From Microbacterium lemovicicum (GTDB lineage: Bacteria > Actinomycetota > Actinomycetes > Actinomycetales > Microbacteriaceae), in the NCBI RefSeq assembly GCF_003991875.1, contig NZ_CP031423.1, positions 2,542,001 to 2,606,000 of the forward strand: a stretch of 64,000 bases of DNA. Reading direction: 5' to 3'. A model generated the notes under the pieces. It was not told where the DNA came from. It was given only the letters and a program-made list of their open reading frames with translations, and did not search any database. The number at the start of each line of letters is the position of its first letter. Within the stretch, counting starts at the first letter, position 1. The translations under genes were made by a program, and so were the position numbers. Shown here piece by piece: positions 16,976 to 26,026 of this stretch.

Positions 16976-19006
16976 CTAGCGGCGTCCGTTGCCGAAGAGC
17001 CCCCGGATCACGCCGCTGAGGATCGTCTGGGTCGACCGCGACCCCAGCACCTGCTCGATGGTGGACTTCTGCGGGCGCGACGACGTGCGCGTCGTCCCCT
17101 GCGTGCGCTTGAGCAGCCGCTCGTACTCCGCCTGCGCCTTCTTGTCGGCCGCGGCCTTCGCCTTGTCGGCGGCGGCCTGCTGCTTGGCGAGCTCCGCCGC
17201 GGCCTTGGCCTGCTCGACGGCGGCCTGTTCGGCGGCGTGCTTCTGCTCGGCGGCGTTCATCCGCTCCGTCAGGATCTCGCGGGCCGACTCGGGATCGATC
17301 GCCGTGCCGTACTTCGGCAGCAGGGGCGATGCCGACACCGCGGCATCGATGCGGTCGTCGGGCGTCGGCGACATCAGCCCCTGCGGGGCGCGCAGCCGCG
17401 TCCAGGCGACGGGCGTGGGCGAGCCCTTCTCGCTCATCACGGTGACGATCGCCTCGCCGGTTCCGAGCTCCTGCAGCACGCGCTCCAGGTCGTAGCCCGA
17501 CTTCGGGTAGGTGCCCACCGTCGCGCGCAGCGCCTTGGCGTCGTCGGGGGTGAACGCGCGCAGGGCGTGCTGCACGCGCGAGCCGAGCTGCGCGAGCACG
17601 TCGGAGGGGACGTCCTTCGGGGTCTGGGTGACGAAGAAGACGCCGACGCCCTTCGAGCGGATCAGCCGCACCGTCTGCACGATCGCGGCGGTGAAGTCCT
17701 TCGACGCGTCGCGGAAGAGGAGGTGCGCCTCGTCGAAGAAGAAGACCAGCTTCGGCTTGTCGAGGTCGCCGACCTCCGGCAGCAGCTCGTACAGCTCCGC
17801 GAGCAGGTACATCAGGAAGGTCGAGAACAGCGCGGGCTTGTCGGCGACCCCCGGCACCTCGAGCAGGCTGATGATGCCCCGCCCGTCGGCGGCGGTGCGC
17901 AGGAACTCCGTGACCTCGAACTCCGGCGCTCCGAAGAACACGTCGGCTCCCCCGTCGGCGAAGGTGATCAGCTCGCGCAGGATGACCCCCGCCGTGGCGG
18001 ACGACAGCCCGCCCAGGTTCTTCAGCTCGCCCTTGCCGTCGTCGCTCGTCAGGTAGCTGAGCACCGCGCGCAGGTCGGACAGGTCGACCAGCGGCAGCGC
18101 GTTCGCGTCGGCGTAGTGGAACACCAGCCCGAGGCTCGACTCCTGCGTCTCGTTGAGACCCAGCACCTTGCTCAGCAGCAGCGGCCCGAAGCCCGAGACG
18201 GTCGCCCGCACCGGAACGCCCTTGCCGACGCCGCCGAGGGCGAAGTACTCGGTGGCGGATGCCGCGGGCGCCCAGTCCTGTCCGATCGCCCGCGTGCGCG
18301 CCAGCAGCTTCTCGCTGGACTCCCCCGGCGTGGCAACGCCCGACAGGTCGCCCTTGATGTCGGCGGCGAACACCGGCACGCCCTTGGCGGCGAGCTGCTC
18401 GGCGAGACCCTGCAGCGTGCGGGTCTTGCCCGTGCCGGTCGCCCCGGCTACCAGCCCGTGGCGGTTCATCATGCCCAGCGGGATGCGCACCTGAACGTCG
18501 GCCCGCGGCTCGCCGTTCACCAGCGCGCCGAGGTCGAGCGTGGCGGCCTCGAACGTGTATCCCTTCGTGACGGCCGCGACCTGCGTCTCGTCCAGCGGCC
18601 CCTCAGCGGGTGCGGCCTGGGCGACGGCGGTTGCGGCGTCCGGCGCCGGCGCTGCCGGCGCGGGCGCTGCCGGCGCCGGCGCTGCCGGCGCGGGCGCTGC
18701 CGGCGCGGCGGCCGGCGCCTCCCCGGCCGCTGCGGCCGCGGCATCCGTTCCGGCGACAGGTGAGGCGTCGGCGACAGGAAGGTTTCCGGCGGATTCCCCT
18801 GTCGCAGGCCGAGCACCTGTCGCGGCCGGCGCCGGAGCGGCGCCCGCCTGCGCCCGGGCGGCGGCGGCCTCCGCGGCGGCGAGCGCTGCACGGGCCTGCG
18901 CGGCCTTGAGCTGCGCCTCGGCGGCCTCGGCCTCGGCGCGCAGCCGGGCGAGCTCGGCCTCGGCGGCGGCGACGGCGGGATCGGTCGGGGACGAGGGGTC
19001 GCTCAT
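16976..19006 (-). CDS. HerA-like helicase/ATPase (DUF853)
   Basis: A 676-residue P-loop ATPase of the HerA/FtsK superfamily, YjgR/DUF853 branch. An N-terminal helical Ala/Glu-rich region (1-55) and an Ala-Pro repeat linker (about 100-125, units of PAPAA) precede the ATPase. Walker A is GATGTGKT in LVAGATGTGKTRTL, and Walker B is KLVFFFDEAHLLF; VFFVTQTPKDVPSDVLAQLG is the sensor region. The C-terminus is a Lys/Ala/Gln-rich coiled coil followed by a short conserved tail (ILSGVIRGLFG). Its exact role is unknown; family members are taken as DNA-translocating or repair ATPases. The linker is encoded by a GC-rich tandem repeat. Confidence 0.85.
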   Translation of the reverse strand: MSDPSSPTDPAVAAAEAELARLRAEAEAAEAQLKAAQARAALAAAEAAAARAQAGAAPAPAATGARPATGESAGNLPVADASPVAGTDAAAAAAGEAPAAAPAAPAPAAPAPAAPAPAAPAPDAATAVAQAAPAEGPLDETQVAAVTKGYTFEAATLDLGALVNGEPRADVQVRIPLGMMNRHGLVAGATGTGKTRTLQGLAEQLAAKGVPVFAADIKGDLSGVATPGESSEKLLARTRAIGQDWAPAASATEYFALGGVGKGVPVRATVSGFGPLLLSKVLGLNETQESSLGLVFHYADANALPLVDLSDLRAVLSYLTSDDGKGELKNLGGLSSATAGVILRELITFADGGADVFFGAPEFEVTEFLRTAADGRGIISLLEVPGVADKPALFSTFLMYLLAELYELLPEVGDLDKPKLVFFFDEAHLLFRDASKDFTAAIVQTVRLIRSKGVGVFFVTQTPKDVPSDVLAQLGSRVQHALRAFTPDDAKALRATVGTYPKSGYDLERVLQELGTGEAIVTVMSEKGSPTPVAWTRLRAPQGLMSPTPDDRIDAAVSASPLLPKYGTAIDPESAREILTERMNAAEQKHAAEQAAVEQAKAAAELAKQQAAADKAKAAADKKAQAEYERLLKRTQGTTRTSSRPQKSTIEQVLGSRSTQTILSGVIRGLFGNGRR
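18642..18716. repeat. GC-rich 15-bp tandem repeat encoding an Ala-Pro linker
   Basis: Four to five copies of a 15-base unit resembling GCCGGCGCGGGCGCT lie in tandem inside the HerA-like gene and encode the PAPAA linker. The unit is a whole number of codons, so copy changes would keep the reading frame. Confidence 0.7.
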
Positions 19007-19069
19007 GCGCTCAGCCTAGTGAGCGGGGCATGCGGCGGCGCGGCCGGATCCGGCCGGCAGCGGCAGGAC

Positions 19070-19753
19070 TCAGACGGGGGCGCGGCGGAGAGTCGCGGCA
19101 TCCGCTCGTCTGTCCGCCTCCGCGGTGAGCCGGGGCGCCAGGACGGCCACCAGCACGAGCACGGCGCCCGTGCCGACGAGCGCGCCGCCGATGGTGTCGG
19201 TGAGCCAGTGCGCGCCGAGGTAGGTGCGCGAGAAGGCCATGAGCAGCACCCACGCGATGCCGACGATGCGCACCCACAGTCGGGGGAAGAGCACCATCAG
19301 CGCCACCGCGATCGTGGTGGCGTTCGCGACGTGGCCCGAGGGGAACGACCCGAAGTCGGAGACGACGATGATGTCCTCCGGGCGCGCCCGGCCGAACGTG
19401 TGCTTGAGGATCTGCACGAGGCCGGCGCTGAGCACCTCCGCCGCGAGGAAGAACACCAGGGCCCACGGCCGTCGCGCGATCGCGAGCGCCGCCGCGATGA
19501 TCAGCGGCAGTCCGAAGATGCCGAACCACCCGCCGCCGAGCCAGTTCATCGCGAACGACACCCACAGCAGGCTCTCGGTGCGGCTCTGGGCGAGGAGGGT
19601 GTTCCACCAGACGTCCACGGCGAACGGGGCGTCGCCGCGCGCATACAGGATGACCGCGCCGAGCGAGGTCGCAGCCGCGCACAGCGCGAGGGCGATCCAG
19701 AGGTACGTCAGTCGGCTCCACCGGAAGGGGCGCACGCTCGACGACGGGGACAT
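19070..19753 (-). CDS. PAP2-family membrane phosphatase
   Basis: A 227-residue integral membrane protein with about five to six helices. The three acid-phosphatase motifs are in order: KHTFGRARP (KX6RP), PSGH in FGSFPSGHVAN, and SRTYLGAHWLTD (SRX5HX3D). The family removes phosphate from lipid phosphates such as undecaprenyl pyrophosphate or phosphatidic acid on the outer face of the membrane. The ATG at 19753 is preferred; an in-frame GTG at 19798 would add 15 residues. A GGCCGGATCCGGCC palindrome lies 15 bases after the stop. Confidence 0.88.
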   Translation of the reverse strand: MSPSSSVRPFRWSRLTYLWIALALCAAATSLGAVILYARGDAPFAVDVWWNTLLAQSRTESLLWVSFAMNWLGGGWFGIFGLPLIIAAALAIARRPWALVFFLAAEVLSAGLVQILKHTFGRARPEDIIVVSDFGSFPSGHVANATTIAVALMVLFPRLWVRIVGIAWVLLMAFSRTYLGAHWLTDTIGGALVGTGAVLVLVAVLAPRLTAEADRRADAATLRRAPV

Positions 19754-19825
19754 CGCCCCATCATGCCAGCCGTCACCGCTCGTGGGACGCGGCTGCACGC
19801 CGGGCCCGTCCGCGCTTCCCGCCGG

Positions 19826-21211
19826 TCAGGGAGCGAGCTGGCCGACGGTGCGCGGCCGCACGAGCAGCCACAGCGAGAGCAGGCCGATGACCGCGCAGCC
19901 CGCCATGACCGAGGCCATCGTGGTCGCGGTGATGCCGGCGTCGTGGGCGACCCAGCCGACGACGGGCGAGATGAGGCCCGCGACGCCGAAGTTCACGGCT
20001 CCGATGAGGGATGCCGCGGTGCCGGCCGCGCTGCCGTGACGGTCCAGCGCCAGCACCTGCACGCAGGGGAAGGTGAAGCCGCAGGCGGTCATGAACAGGA
20101 ACAGCGGCACCATGATGCCCCACAGGCCGGCGCCGGCCTGATCCAGCACGATGATCGCGATCGAGGCGACGACGAGGACGCCGGTGGAGAACGCCATGAC
20201 CCACTGGGGGCCGAAGCGCGCCGCCAGACGCGACGCGAACTGCACGCCGGCGACCACGCCGAGCGAGTTGACGGCGAAGAGCAGCCCGTACTCCTGCGCC
20301 GAGAAGGCGTAGGTGACCTGGAAGAGGAACGACGAGCTCGACAGGTAGGAGAACAGCCCGCTGAAGGTCATGCCGCCGATGACGAGCACGCCGATGAAGA
20401 CGCGGTCCGACAGCACCGACTTGTAGCGCTGCAGCACGGTGGTGGTCTCGCGGTCCTGGCGGCGGGAGCGCGGCAGCGTCTCGGGCACGAGGAACAGCGC
20501 GCACACCAGCATCACGAGGCCGTAGATCGCGAGGACGACGAAGATGCCGCGCCACGACATGACCAGCAGCAGCGCGGAGCCGACGAGCGGGGCCGCGACG
20601 GGCGCGACGCCCGAGACGAGCGCGAGGCGCGACAGCATGACGACGAGACGGCGGCCCCCGAACAGGTCGCGCACGATCGCCATGGCCACCACGCCGCCGG
20701 CGGCGGCGCCCATGCCCATGAGCACGCGGGCACCGCCGAGCAGGAGCAGCGTCGGCGCGAGGGCGGCCGCGACGCTCGCGAGCACATGGAGCGCCGTGAC
20801 CGCCAGCAGCGGGATGCGACGCCCCACCTTGTCGCTGAGCGGACCGACGATGAGCTGCCCCAGCGCGAAGCCGAGCATCGTGCCGGTGAGGGTGAGCTGG
20901 ATGGCGGTCGCCGAGGTCTGGAAGTCGGCCTCGAGCACCGGGAACGCCGGCAGGTAGAGGTCGATCGTGAACGGGCCGAGGGCCGTCAGAGCACCGAGCA
21001 GGATGATGTAGACGATGCGGCGCGGCGTGGAGATCGAGTCGCCGGGGTGCACGGTCGTCCCGGACGCACCCGCGGTGCGGACGGCGCCGGTCATGGGCGT
21101 GCCGCCCACGGTCACGATGGTGCCGGTGGGCGTGGCGTCGGATGCGCGTCGATCGACGCTCTTCTCCGGGGTGGAGGGACGGACGGCGGGCGTGGAGGAA
21201 GTGTCGAGCAC
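19826..21211 (-). CDS. Multidrug efflux MFS transporter (Bcr/CflA family)
   Basis: A 461-residue exporter with 12 hydrophobic segments. The first helix region LGALTALGPFTIDLYLPAFP and the loop QLIVGPLSDKVGRRIPLL are diagnostic of Bcr/CflA drug-resistance transporters (DHA1). The motif-C region LMGMGAAAGGVVAMAIVRDLFGG is also present. The N-terminus has an unusual polar stretch of about 60 residues before the first helix. The GTG at 21211 has a purine-rich GAAGAAGAAG site, but an ATG at 21094 (MTGAVRTAG) could be the true start. It probably expels small hydrophobic drugs by proton antiport. Confidence 0.87.
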   Translation of the reverse strand: MLDTSSTPAVRPSTPEKSVDRRASDATPTGTIVTVGGTPMTGAVRTAGASGTTVHPGDSISTPRRIVYIILLGALTALGPFTIDLYLPAFPVLEADFQTSATAIQLTLTGTMLGFALGQLIVGPLSDKVGRRIPLLAVTALHVLASVAAALAPTLLLLGGARVLMGMGAAAGGVVAMAIVRDLFGGRRLVVMLSRLALVSGVAPVAAPLVGSALLLVMSWRGIFVVLAIYGLVMLVCALFLVPETLPRSRRQDRETTTVLQRYKSVLSDRVFIGVLVIGGMTFSGLFSYLSSSSFLFQVTYAFSAQEYGLLFAVNSLGVVAGVQFASRLAARFGPQWVMAFSTGVLVVASIAIIVLDQAGAGLWGIMVPLFLFMTACGFTFPCVQVLALDRHGSAAGTAASLIGAVNFGVAGLISPVVGWVAHDAGITATTMASVMAGCAVIGLLSLWLLVRPRTVGQLAP

Positions 21212-21573
21212 GGCTTCTTCTTCGGGAACGAGGACACGTCGTGACGCCGACGGAGTCGGGCACGGCGGAACAGTGACGGATGGGAGTGGCGAAGAGCGGG
21301 AGCGGTCACCGGCGAGAGAGGAAAAGAGCCGATGGGACGCATCGAATCGATTCGACCTTCATCGTAGCAAAGGCGGCCCGGCGCCGCGATATTCCTTCCC
21401 GGCCAGCGGGACGCCCCGCCGGCCCGCTGCGTCGCGACCGAGACAGCGCCCGTTCCCGGGCCGCCGGCATCCTGAGCACCTTCTCAGACCCAGGACCATG
21501 CGCCCGCATAGGCTGGACGAGCACCTTCCGAGACCGCCCAGCCCGCACGGGCTGCCCAGCCGAGAGCCCGCAC
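21212..21573. promoter_or_regulatory. Divergent intergenic region between MFS exporter and DUF3105 gene
   Basis: These 362 bases contain no convincing gene. A perfect 14-bp palindrome TCGAATCGATTCGA lies at 21342-21355 and could be an operator for either direction. A TAGGCT -10-like box at 21509-21514 would start the DUF3105 mRNA near 21521, giving a leader of about 50 bases. No other structure was recognised. Confidence 0.45.
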
Positions 21574-22284
21574 ATGGCCCCGACTCCCCCTGAGAAGCGC
21601 ACGAGCGGCAATCCGGCGACACGCGCCGACATCGCCCTGACCACGAAGCAGCAGCGCGAGCAGAAGCGGCAGGAGAAGCTCGCCGAATACCAGAAGCAGC
21701 TCGCCGCCCGCCGGCGCAGCAAGCTGGCCTGGTGGACCATCGGATCGGCGGCCGCCGTCATCGTGGTCGGCGTGGTCGTGGCATCCTTCGTCTTCGCTCC
21801 GAAGCCGGCGGTGACCTACGGCGCGCTCGACAGCACGGGCGCGGAGATCGAGGGCGTCCAGACCTTCACCAACACCTCGCGCCACGTCGACGGTGCCGTC
21901 GACTATCCGCAGACGCCGCCCGCCGGCGGCGACCACAACGCCGTCTGGCTGAACTGCGGCATCTACACCGAGCCCCAGGTCAACGAGAACGCCGTGCACG
22001 CCCTCGAGCACGGTGCCGTCTGGGTGACCTACGACGCCGCCGCCCTGAGCGACGGCGACCTCGCCACGCTGAAGACGAAGCTGCCGTCGAGCTATGTGGT
22101 CCTCTCGCCCTACGAGGGGCTCGACTCCCCCCTCGTGCTCAGCGCCTGGGACCACCAGCTCGCCCTCGACTCCGTCGACGACCCGCGCATCGGCGACTTC
22201 TTCGAGGAGTACTGGCGCAGCCAGAACGCCCCCGAGCCCAACGCCGCGTGCTCGGGCGCGATTAACGGCCCCGGCAAGCAGTAG
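21574..22284 (+). CDS. DUF3105 membrane-anchored protein
   Basis: A 236-residue protein with a charged Lys/Gln-rich N-terminus (about 20-50), one transmembrane helix (LAWWTIGSAAAVIVVGVVVA, about 53-72) and an extracytoplasmic DUF3105 domain. The domain motifs are YPQTPPAGGDHNAVWLNCG, VHALEHGAVWVTY and the final DFFEEYWRSQNAPEP. The several His and paired Cys (NCG, AACSG) suggest metal or disulfide chemistry, but no function is established. It is followed 9 bases later by a DUF305 gene, a frequent pairing in actinobacteria. The ATG at 21574 places the helix near residue 55; upstream in-frame starts would add a low-complexity stretch. Confidence 0.85.
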   Translation: MAPTPPEKRTSGNPATRADIALTTKQQREQKRQEKLAEYQKQLAARRRSKLAWWTIGSAAAVIVVGVVVASFVFAPKPAVTYGALDSTGAEIEGVQTFTNTSRHVDGAVDYPQTPPAGGDHNAVWLNCGIYTEPQVNENAVHALEHGAVWVTYDAAALSDGDLATLKTKLPSSYVVLSPYEGLDSPLVLSAWDHQLALDSVDDPRIGDFFEEYWRSQNAPEPNAACSGAINGPGKQ

Positions 22285-22293
22285 CTCCCGCTG

Positions 22294-22977
22294 ATGACCG
22301 ACGCGACCGACGACGAGCAGGACGGGCCGACCCTTCCGCCTGCCCGCCGGTCGTGGGCGCTGATCGTGCTGGGCATCGTGGCGGTCGCCGCGCTCGCGTT
22401 CGCCATCGGGCGGTTCACCGCGTTCGGCACGGTCGCCGAGCCCGCCCCCAACGCCGCCGACATCGGCTTCGCGCGCGACATGCAGGTGCACCATGCGCAG
22501 GCCGTGGAGATGGCGATGGACATCTACCGCGCCACCGACGACGACGAGCTGCGCATCCTGTCCTATGACATCGCGACGGGACAGTCCGCCCAGAAGGGCG
22601 AGATGTACGACTGGCTCGCCCAGTGGGGTGAGCCGCAGAGCGGCGGTCCGCTCATGCAGTGGATGTCGGCGGCCGACGGCCACGCGCACGGCGGCGACGA
22701 CGGCGCGCAGCAGACCGACGCCGAGCTGCAGGAGGCGATGGGGATGGCCACCCCGGCGCAGCTCGACGACCTGCGCGCCGCGACGGGCACGGCCGGCGAC
22801 TGCCTGTTCCTGTCGCTGATGACCCGCCACCACCAGGGTGCCGTGCAGATGGTGGATGCCGTGCTCGAGCTCGGCTCGAAGCAGAACGTGCAGCACACGG
22901 CCGCGGCGATGAAGCAGACGCAGACCGCGGAGATCGACGCGATGGCGTCGCTGCAGGCGCGCCTCCGGTGCGGGTGA
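22294..22977 (+). CDS. DUF305 membrane-anchored protein
   Basis: A 227-residue protein with one N-terminal helix (WALIVLGIVAVAALAFAIG) and an exported DUF305 (ferritin-like four-helix) domain. The two hallmark His pairs are FARDMQVHHAQAVEMA and SLMTRHHQGAVQM. A Met/His-rich middle part (LMQWMSAADGHAHGG) could bind copper or silver, as proposed for some family members; this is inference. It forms an operon with the DUF3105 gene 9 bases upstream. Confidence 0.87.
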   Translation: MTDATDDEQDGPTLPPARRSWALIVLGIVAVAALAFAIGRFTAFGTVAEPAPNAADIGFARDMQVHHAQAVEMAMDIYRATDDDELRILSYDIATGQSAQKGEMYDWLAQWGEPQSGGPLMQWMSAADGHAHGGDDGAQQTDAELQEAMGMATPAQLDDLRAATGTAGDCLFLSLMTRHHQGAVQMVDAVLELGSKQNVQHTAAAMKQTQTAEIDAMASLQARLRCG

Positions 22978-22987
22978 GCCCGGCCGC

Positions 22988-22993
22988 TACAGT
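22988..22993 (+). promoter_or_regulatory. -10 box (TACAGT) of a probable leaderless transcript
   Basis: TACAGT ends six bases before the GTG at 23000, the same geometry as at uraD. No ribosome site is present between the box and the start codon. It gives the following small membrane-protein gene its own promoter. Confidence 0.5.
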
Positions 22994-22999
22994 GGTCGC

Positions 23000-23440
23000 G
23001 TGAGCGCCGAGACCCCGCCCGTCCTCCGCCGCCCCGTGGTGGTCACGGTCGCGGTCGTCCTGGTCTACCTCTCCGGCATCCTGAACGTCATCGTCGGCAC
23101 CTTCGTCCTGCTCAGCCGCTACGACGTCGCACCGGACGACGTGCTGCCGGTGTCGCTGCTGGGTGCCGGGCTCATCCTGTTCGGCCTGCTCACCCTCGCC
23201 GTCGCCTCCGGGCTCTCGCGCGGAAGCCGCCTGTCGCGCATCCTCGTCACGCTCTACCTGGTCGCACAGCTCGTGCTCCATGTCATCACGATCGCGGTGG
23301 CCGACGCGTGGGACTGGACGGAGGCCGCGCAGATCCTGCTCGAGCTGCTCATCCTCGCCGCCGTCTGGGCGCCGCCGGGCGCTCGTTTCTTCGTGCGGCG
23401 CACCGCTGCCGTCGATTCCCCCGTGCCGATGGCGGCCTGA
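23000..23440 (+). CDS. Small four-helix membrane protein of unknown function
   Basis: A 146-residue protein with four predicted membrane segments (VVVTVAVVLVYLSGILNVIV, VSLLGAGLILFGLLTLAVA, ILVTLYLVAQLVLHVITIAVA and ILLELLILAAVWAPP). It resembles the unnamed actinobacterial DUF-type membrane proteins of this length, but no catalytic residue or motif is recognisable. It has its own probable leaderless promoter and is convergent with the P-type ATPase gene, with a 30-base gap. Confidence 0.75.
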   Translation: MSAETPPVLRRPVVVTVAVVLVYLSGILNVIVGTFVLLSRYDVAPDDVLPVSLLGAGLILFGLLTLAVASGLSRGSRLSRILVTLYLVAQLVLHVITIAVADAWDWTEAAQILLELLILAAVWAPPGARFFVRRTAAVDSPVPMAA

Positions 23441-23470
23441 GCGGGTCGGATCGATCGGCGCGGCTGCGCG

Positions 23471-25900
23471 TCAGGCGGTGCGCCCGGCTCTCGCGATCAC
23501 GCGGCGGTGCACGAAGCGCACGACCTCGATCCCGCCGATGGTGAGCGCCGTGACGAGGGCGACGAGGTAGGCCGCCTCCTTGCCCGGGTCGACGAGCTGG
23601 AAGAACTGCGTCGCCGGCGGCACGGTGAACACCACGACCAGGGCGATGAACATGGCGCCGATCACCAGCGTCTTGAGCCGCGTGATCGGCCGCGCGAGCA
23701 CGGTGAGCACCCATATGCCGACGATGGCGAGGATGATCGTGGCGCCGGTGCGCAGCTCGGGCTCCGGCACCTCGAGTGCCATCGCGCCGCGCGTGTAGAG
23801 GGTCAGCGCGACCGCGATGATCAGCCCTGCCGGAACGGCGAAGGTCAGCGACCGCCGGAGGAAGCCGGGCACGTAGCGCTGGGTGTTGGGCATCAGGGCG
23901 AGGAAGAACGCCGGGATGCCGATCGTCAGCCCGTCGGTGATGGAGAGCTGCCGCGGCAGGAACGGGAATTCCAGGACCATCACCCCGAACAGGATCGCGA
24001 GGCCCGTGGCGTAGACCGTCTTGGTGAGGAACAGCATCGAGACGCGCTCGATGTTGGCGATCACCTGGCGCCCCTCCGCCACGACGTCCGGCAGGTGCGA
24101 GAACTGGCCATCGAGCAGCACCAGGCGCGCCACCGCCTTGGTCGCGGCCGCGCCCGAGTTCATCGCGATGCCGATGTCGGCGGTCTTGATCGCCAGGGCG
24201 TCGTTGACGCCGTCGCCGGTCATGGCCACCGTGTGACCCCGCGACTGCAGCGCGACCACCATGCGCTTCTTCTGATCGGGCGTCACCCGGCCGAAGACGT
24301 GCTCCCGCTCCAGCACGTCGGCGAGGGCCTCGTCGTCCTCCGGCAGCCGGCGCGCATCGAACCCCTCCGCCACGTCCAGGCCCACCTCCCGCGCGATGGC
24401 GGCCACGGTGCGCGGGTTGTCGCCCGAGATGATGCGGATGCCGACGCTCTGCCGCCGGAAGTACGCGAGGGTGTGCGCGGCATCCGGTCGCACCTTCTCG
24501 CGGAAGGTGAGCACGGAGACCGCCCGGACGCCGGCGGGCAGCGTCTCGTCCTCGGCCTGCTGCGCGGTGAGGGGCACGGGCGCGTGCCCGAGCACGAGCG
24601 TGCGCCGGCCGGTGGCGGCAAGCTCCGTGACCACGGATCCCAGCTCCGTGGAGGGGTCGGCTGCGGCATCCCCGAACACCATCTCCGGCGCCCCGAAGAC
24701 CCAGGCGCCCGCGGCCGGTCCCCCGGCGAACGAGACGGCGCTCCACTTCCGCGCCGACGAGAACGGGATGGTCTCATCCGGCACGAGCGGCTCGCCGACG
24801 GGGTAGGGCTCCTGCAGGCAGCGGGCGGTCGCGTTCGCGCCGGGGGCCGCGCCGTACCACGCCAGCACCTGCTCCCAGCCGGGCGCCGGCGACGGGAGCC
24901 CGTGCGCGCCGTCGAAGCGGATCTCGCCGAGCGTGAGGGTGCCCGTCTTGTCGAGGCAGATGACGTCGACGCGGGCCAGACCCTCGACGGCGGGCAGCTC
25001 GTTGACCAGCACCTGCCGCGCCGCGAGCCGCGAGGCGCCGACCGCGAAGGCGATGGAGCACATCAGCACCAGCCCGAGCGGGATCATGGCCGTGAGCGAC
25101 GCGATGGTGTTGACGACGGCCTGCACCCAGCTGCCGGTGCGCCACGCCTCGGCGTAGCCGCCGGCGACCAGGACCTGCGCGTTGAAGACGAGCAGGCCGA
25201 TGGGGCCGATGCCCCAGCTCACCCACGTGAGCACGCGGTTGACGGAGGTGCGCAGCTCGCTCGCGACGAGCGAGAACCGCTTCGCCTCCGCGGCGAAGGT
25301 GTTGGCGTACGAGTCCGCCCCGACGCGGATGACCTGCGCCGCGCCGTCGCCCGCCACCACGAGCGAGCCGGAGAGCACCTCCGTGCCGGGCGCCTTGTCG
25401 ACGGCATCCGATTCGCCGGTGAGCATGGACTCGTCGACCTGGAGGCCGCGCGCCTCGAGGATGCGGGCGTCGGCGGGGATCTGGTCGCCCGCACGCAGCA
25501 CCAGGACGTCGTCCAGCACCACCTCCGGCGGGCGGATCTCCGCCTCGGCTCCGTCCCGCCGCACGCGCGCCAGCGGCGCGTTGAGCAGCGCGAGCCGATC
25601 GAGCGCGGCTTTGGCGCGGAACTCCTGCACGCAGCCGATGATGGCGTTCGCCGTCGCGGCCAGGCCGAACAGCGCATCCTGCCAGCGCCCGAGCACGAAC
25701 AGCAGGAAGAAGCATCCGAAGACGATCCCGTTGAAGAGCGTGAAGACGTTGGCGCGGATGATGTTCCACGCGCTGCGACTCGAGTCGGCCGTGAATGCGT
25801 TCGATCGACCGGACGCCGCGCGCTCGGCCACCTCCGTGGCCGACAGTCCCCTGCCCGCATCGACGACGGTCAGGTCGGGCGACGCGGGCGAGGCTGTCAT
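23471..25900 (-). CDS. Cation-transporting P-type ATPase (CtpE-like)
   Basis: An 809-residue P-type ATPase without an N-terminal heavy-metal domain. Actuator motif TGES is at 161-164, the phosphorylation site CLDKTGTLT has Asp317, and the hinge motif is MTGDGVNDALAIKTADIGIAM. About ten helices are visible, with a long C-terminal membrane part. Length and overall order fit CtpE, a calcium pump in mycobacteria. The helix-4 motif reads I-P-L-G-L where calcium-type pumps usually have P-E-G-L, so ion specificity is uncertain. It stands alone between terminators. Confidence 0.85.
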   Translation of the reverse strand: MTASPASPDLTVVDAGRGLSATEVAERAASGRSNAFTADSSRSAWNIIRANVFTLFNGIVFGCFFLLFVLGRWQDALFGLAATANAIIGCVQEFRAKAALDRLALLNAPLARVRRDGAEAEIRPPEVVLDDVLVLRAGDQIPADARILEARGLQVDESMLTGESDAVDKAPGTEVLSGSLVVAGDGAAQVIRVGADSYANTFAAEAKRFSLVASELRTSVNRVLTWVSWGIGPIGLLVFNAQVLVAGGYAEAWRTGSWVQAVVNTIASLTAMIPLGLVLMCSIAFAVGASRLAARQVLVNELPAVEGLARVDVICLDKTGTLTLGEIRFDGAHGLPSPAPGWEQVLAWYGAAPGANATARCLQEPYPVGEPLVPDETIPFSSARKWSAVSFAGGPAAGAWVFGAPEMVFGDAAADPSTELGSVVTELAATGRRTLVLGHAPVPLTAQQAEDETLPAGVRAVSVLTFREKVRPDAAHTLAYFRRQSVGIRIISGDNPRTVAAIAREVGLDVAEGFDARRLPEDDEALADVLEREHVFGRVTPDQKKRMVVALQSRGHTVAMTGDGVNDALAIKTADIGIAMNSGAAATKAVARLVLLDGQFSHLPDVVAEGRQVIANIERVSMLFLTKTVYATGLAILFGVMVLEFPFLPRQLSITDGLTIGIPAFFLALMPNTQRYVPGFLRRSLTFAVPAGLIIAVALTLYTRGAMALEVPEPELRTGATIILAIVGIWVLTVLARPITRLKTLVIGAMFIALVVVFTVPPATQFFQLVDPGKEAAYLVALVTALTIGGIEVVRFVHRRVIARAGRTA

Positions 25901-25973
25901 GCGATCACCATAGCGGGGCGACGATGCCCGCCCGGGCGGCGCAGGCGGGCATACTCCGCCCGGACGGACGAGA

Positions 25974-26009
25974 GGGGCCGGTGCGGATCTCTCGATCCGC
26001 TCCGGCCCC
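25974..26009 (-). terminator. Terminator of the alpha-glucoside transporter operon
   Basis: Arms GGGGCCGG-T-GCGGAT and ATCCGC-T-CCGGCCCC with a CTCTCG loop form a 14-bp stem with one T-T mismatch, 17 bases after the last permease stop. It separates the sugar operon from the P-type ATPase gene on the same strand. Confidence 0.75.
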
Positions 26010-26026
26010 GCTCGCTCCGTGAGGGA

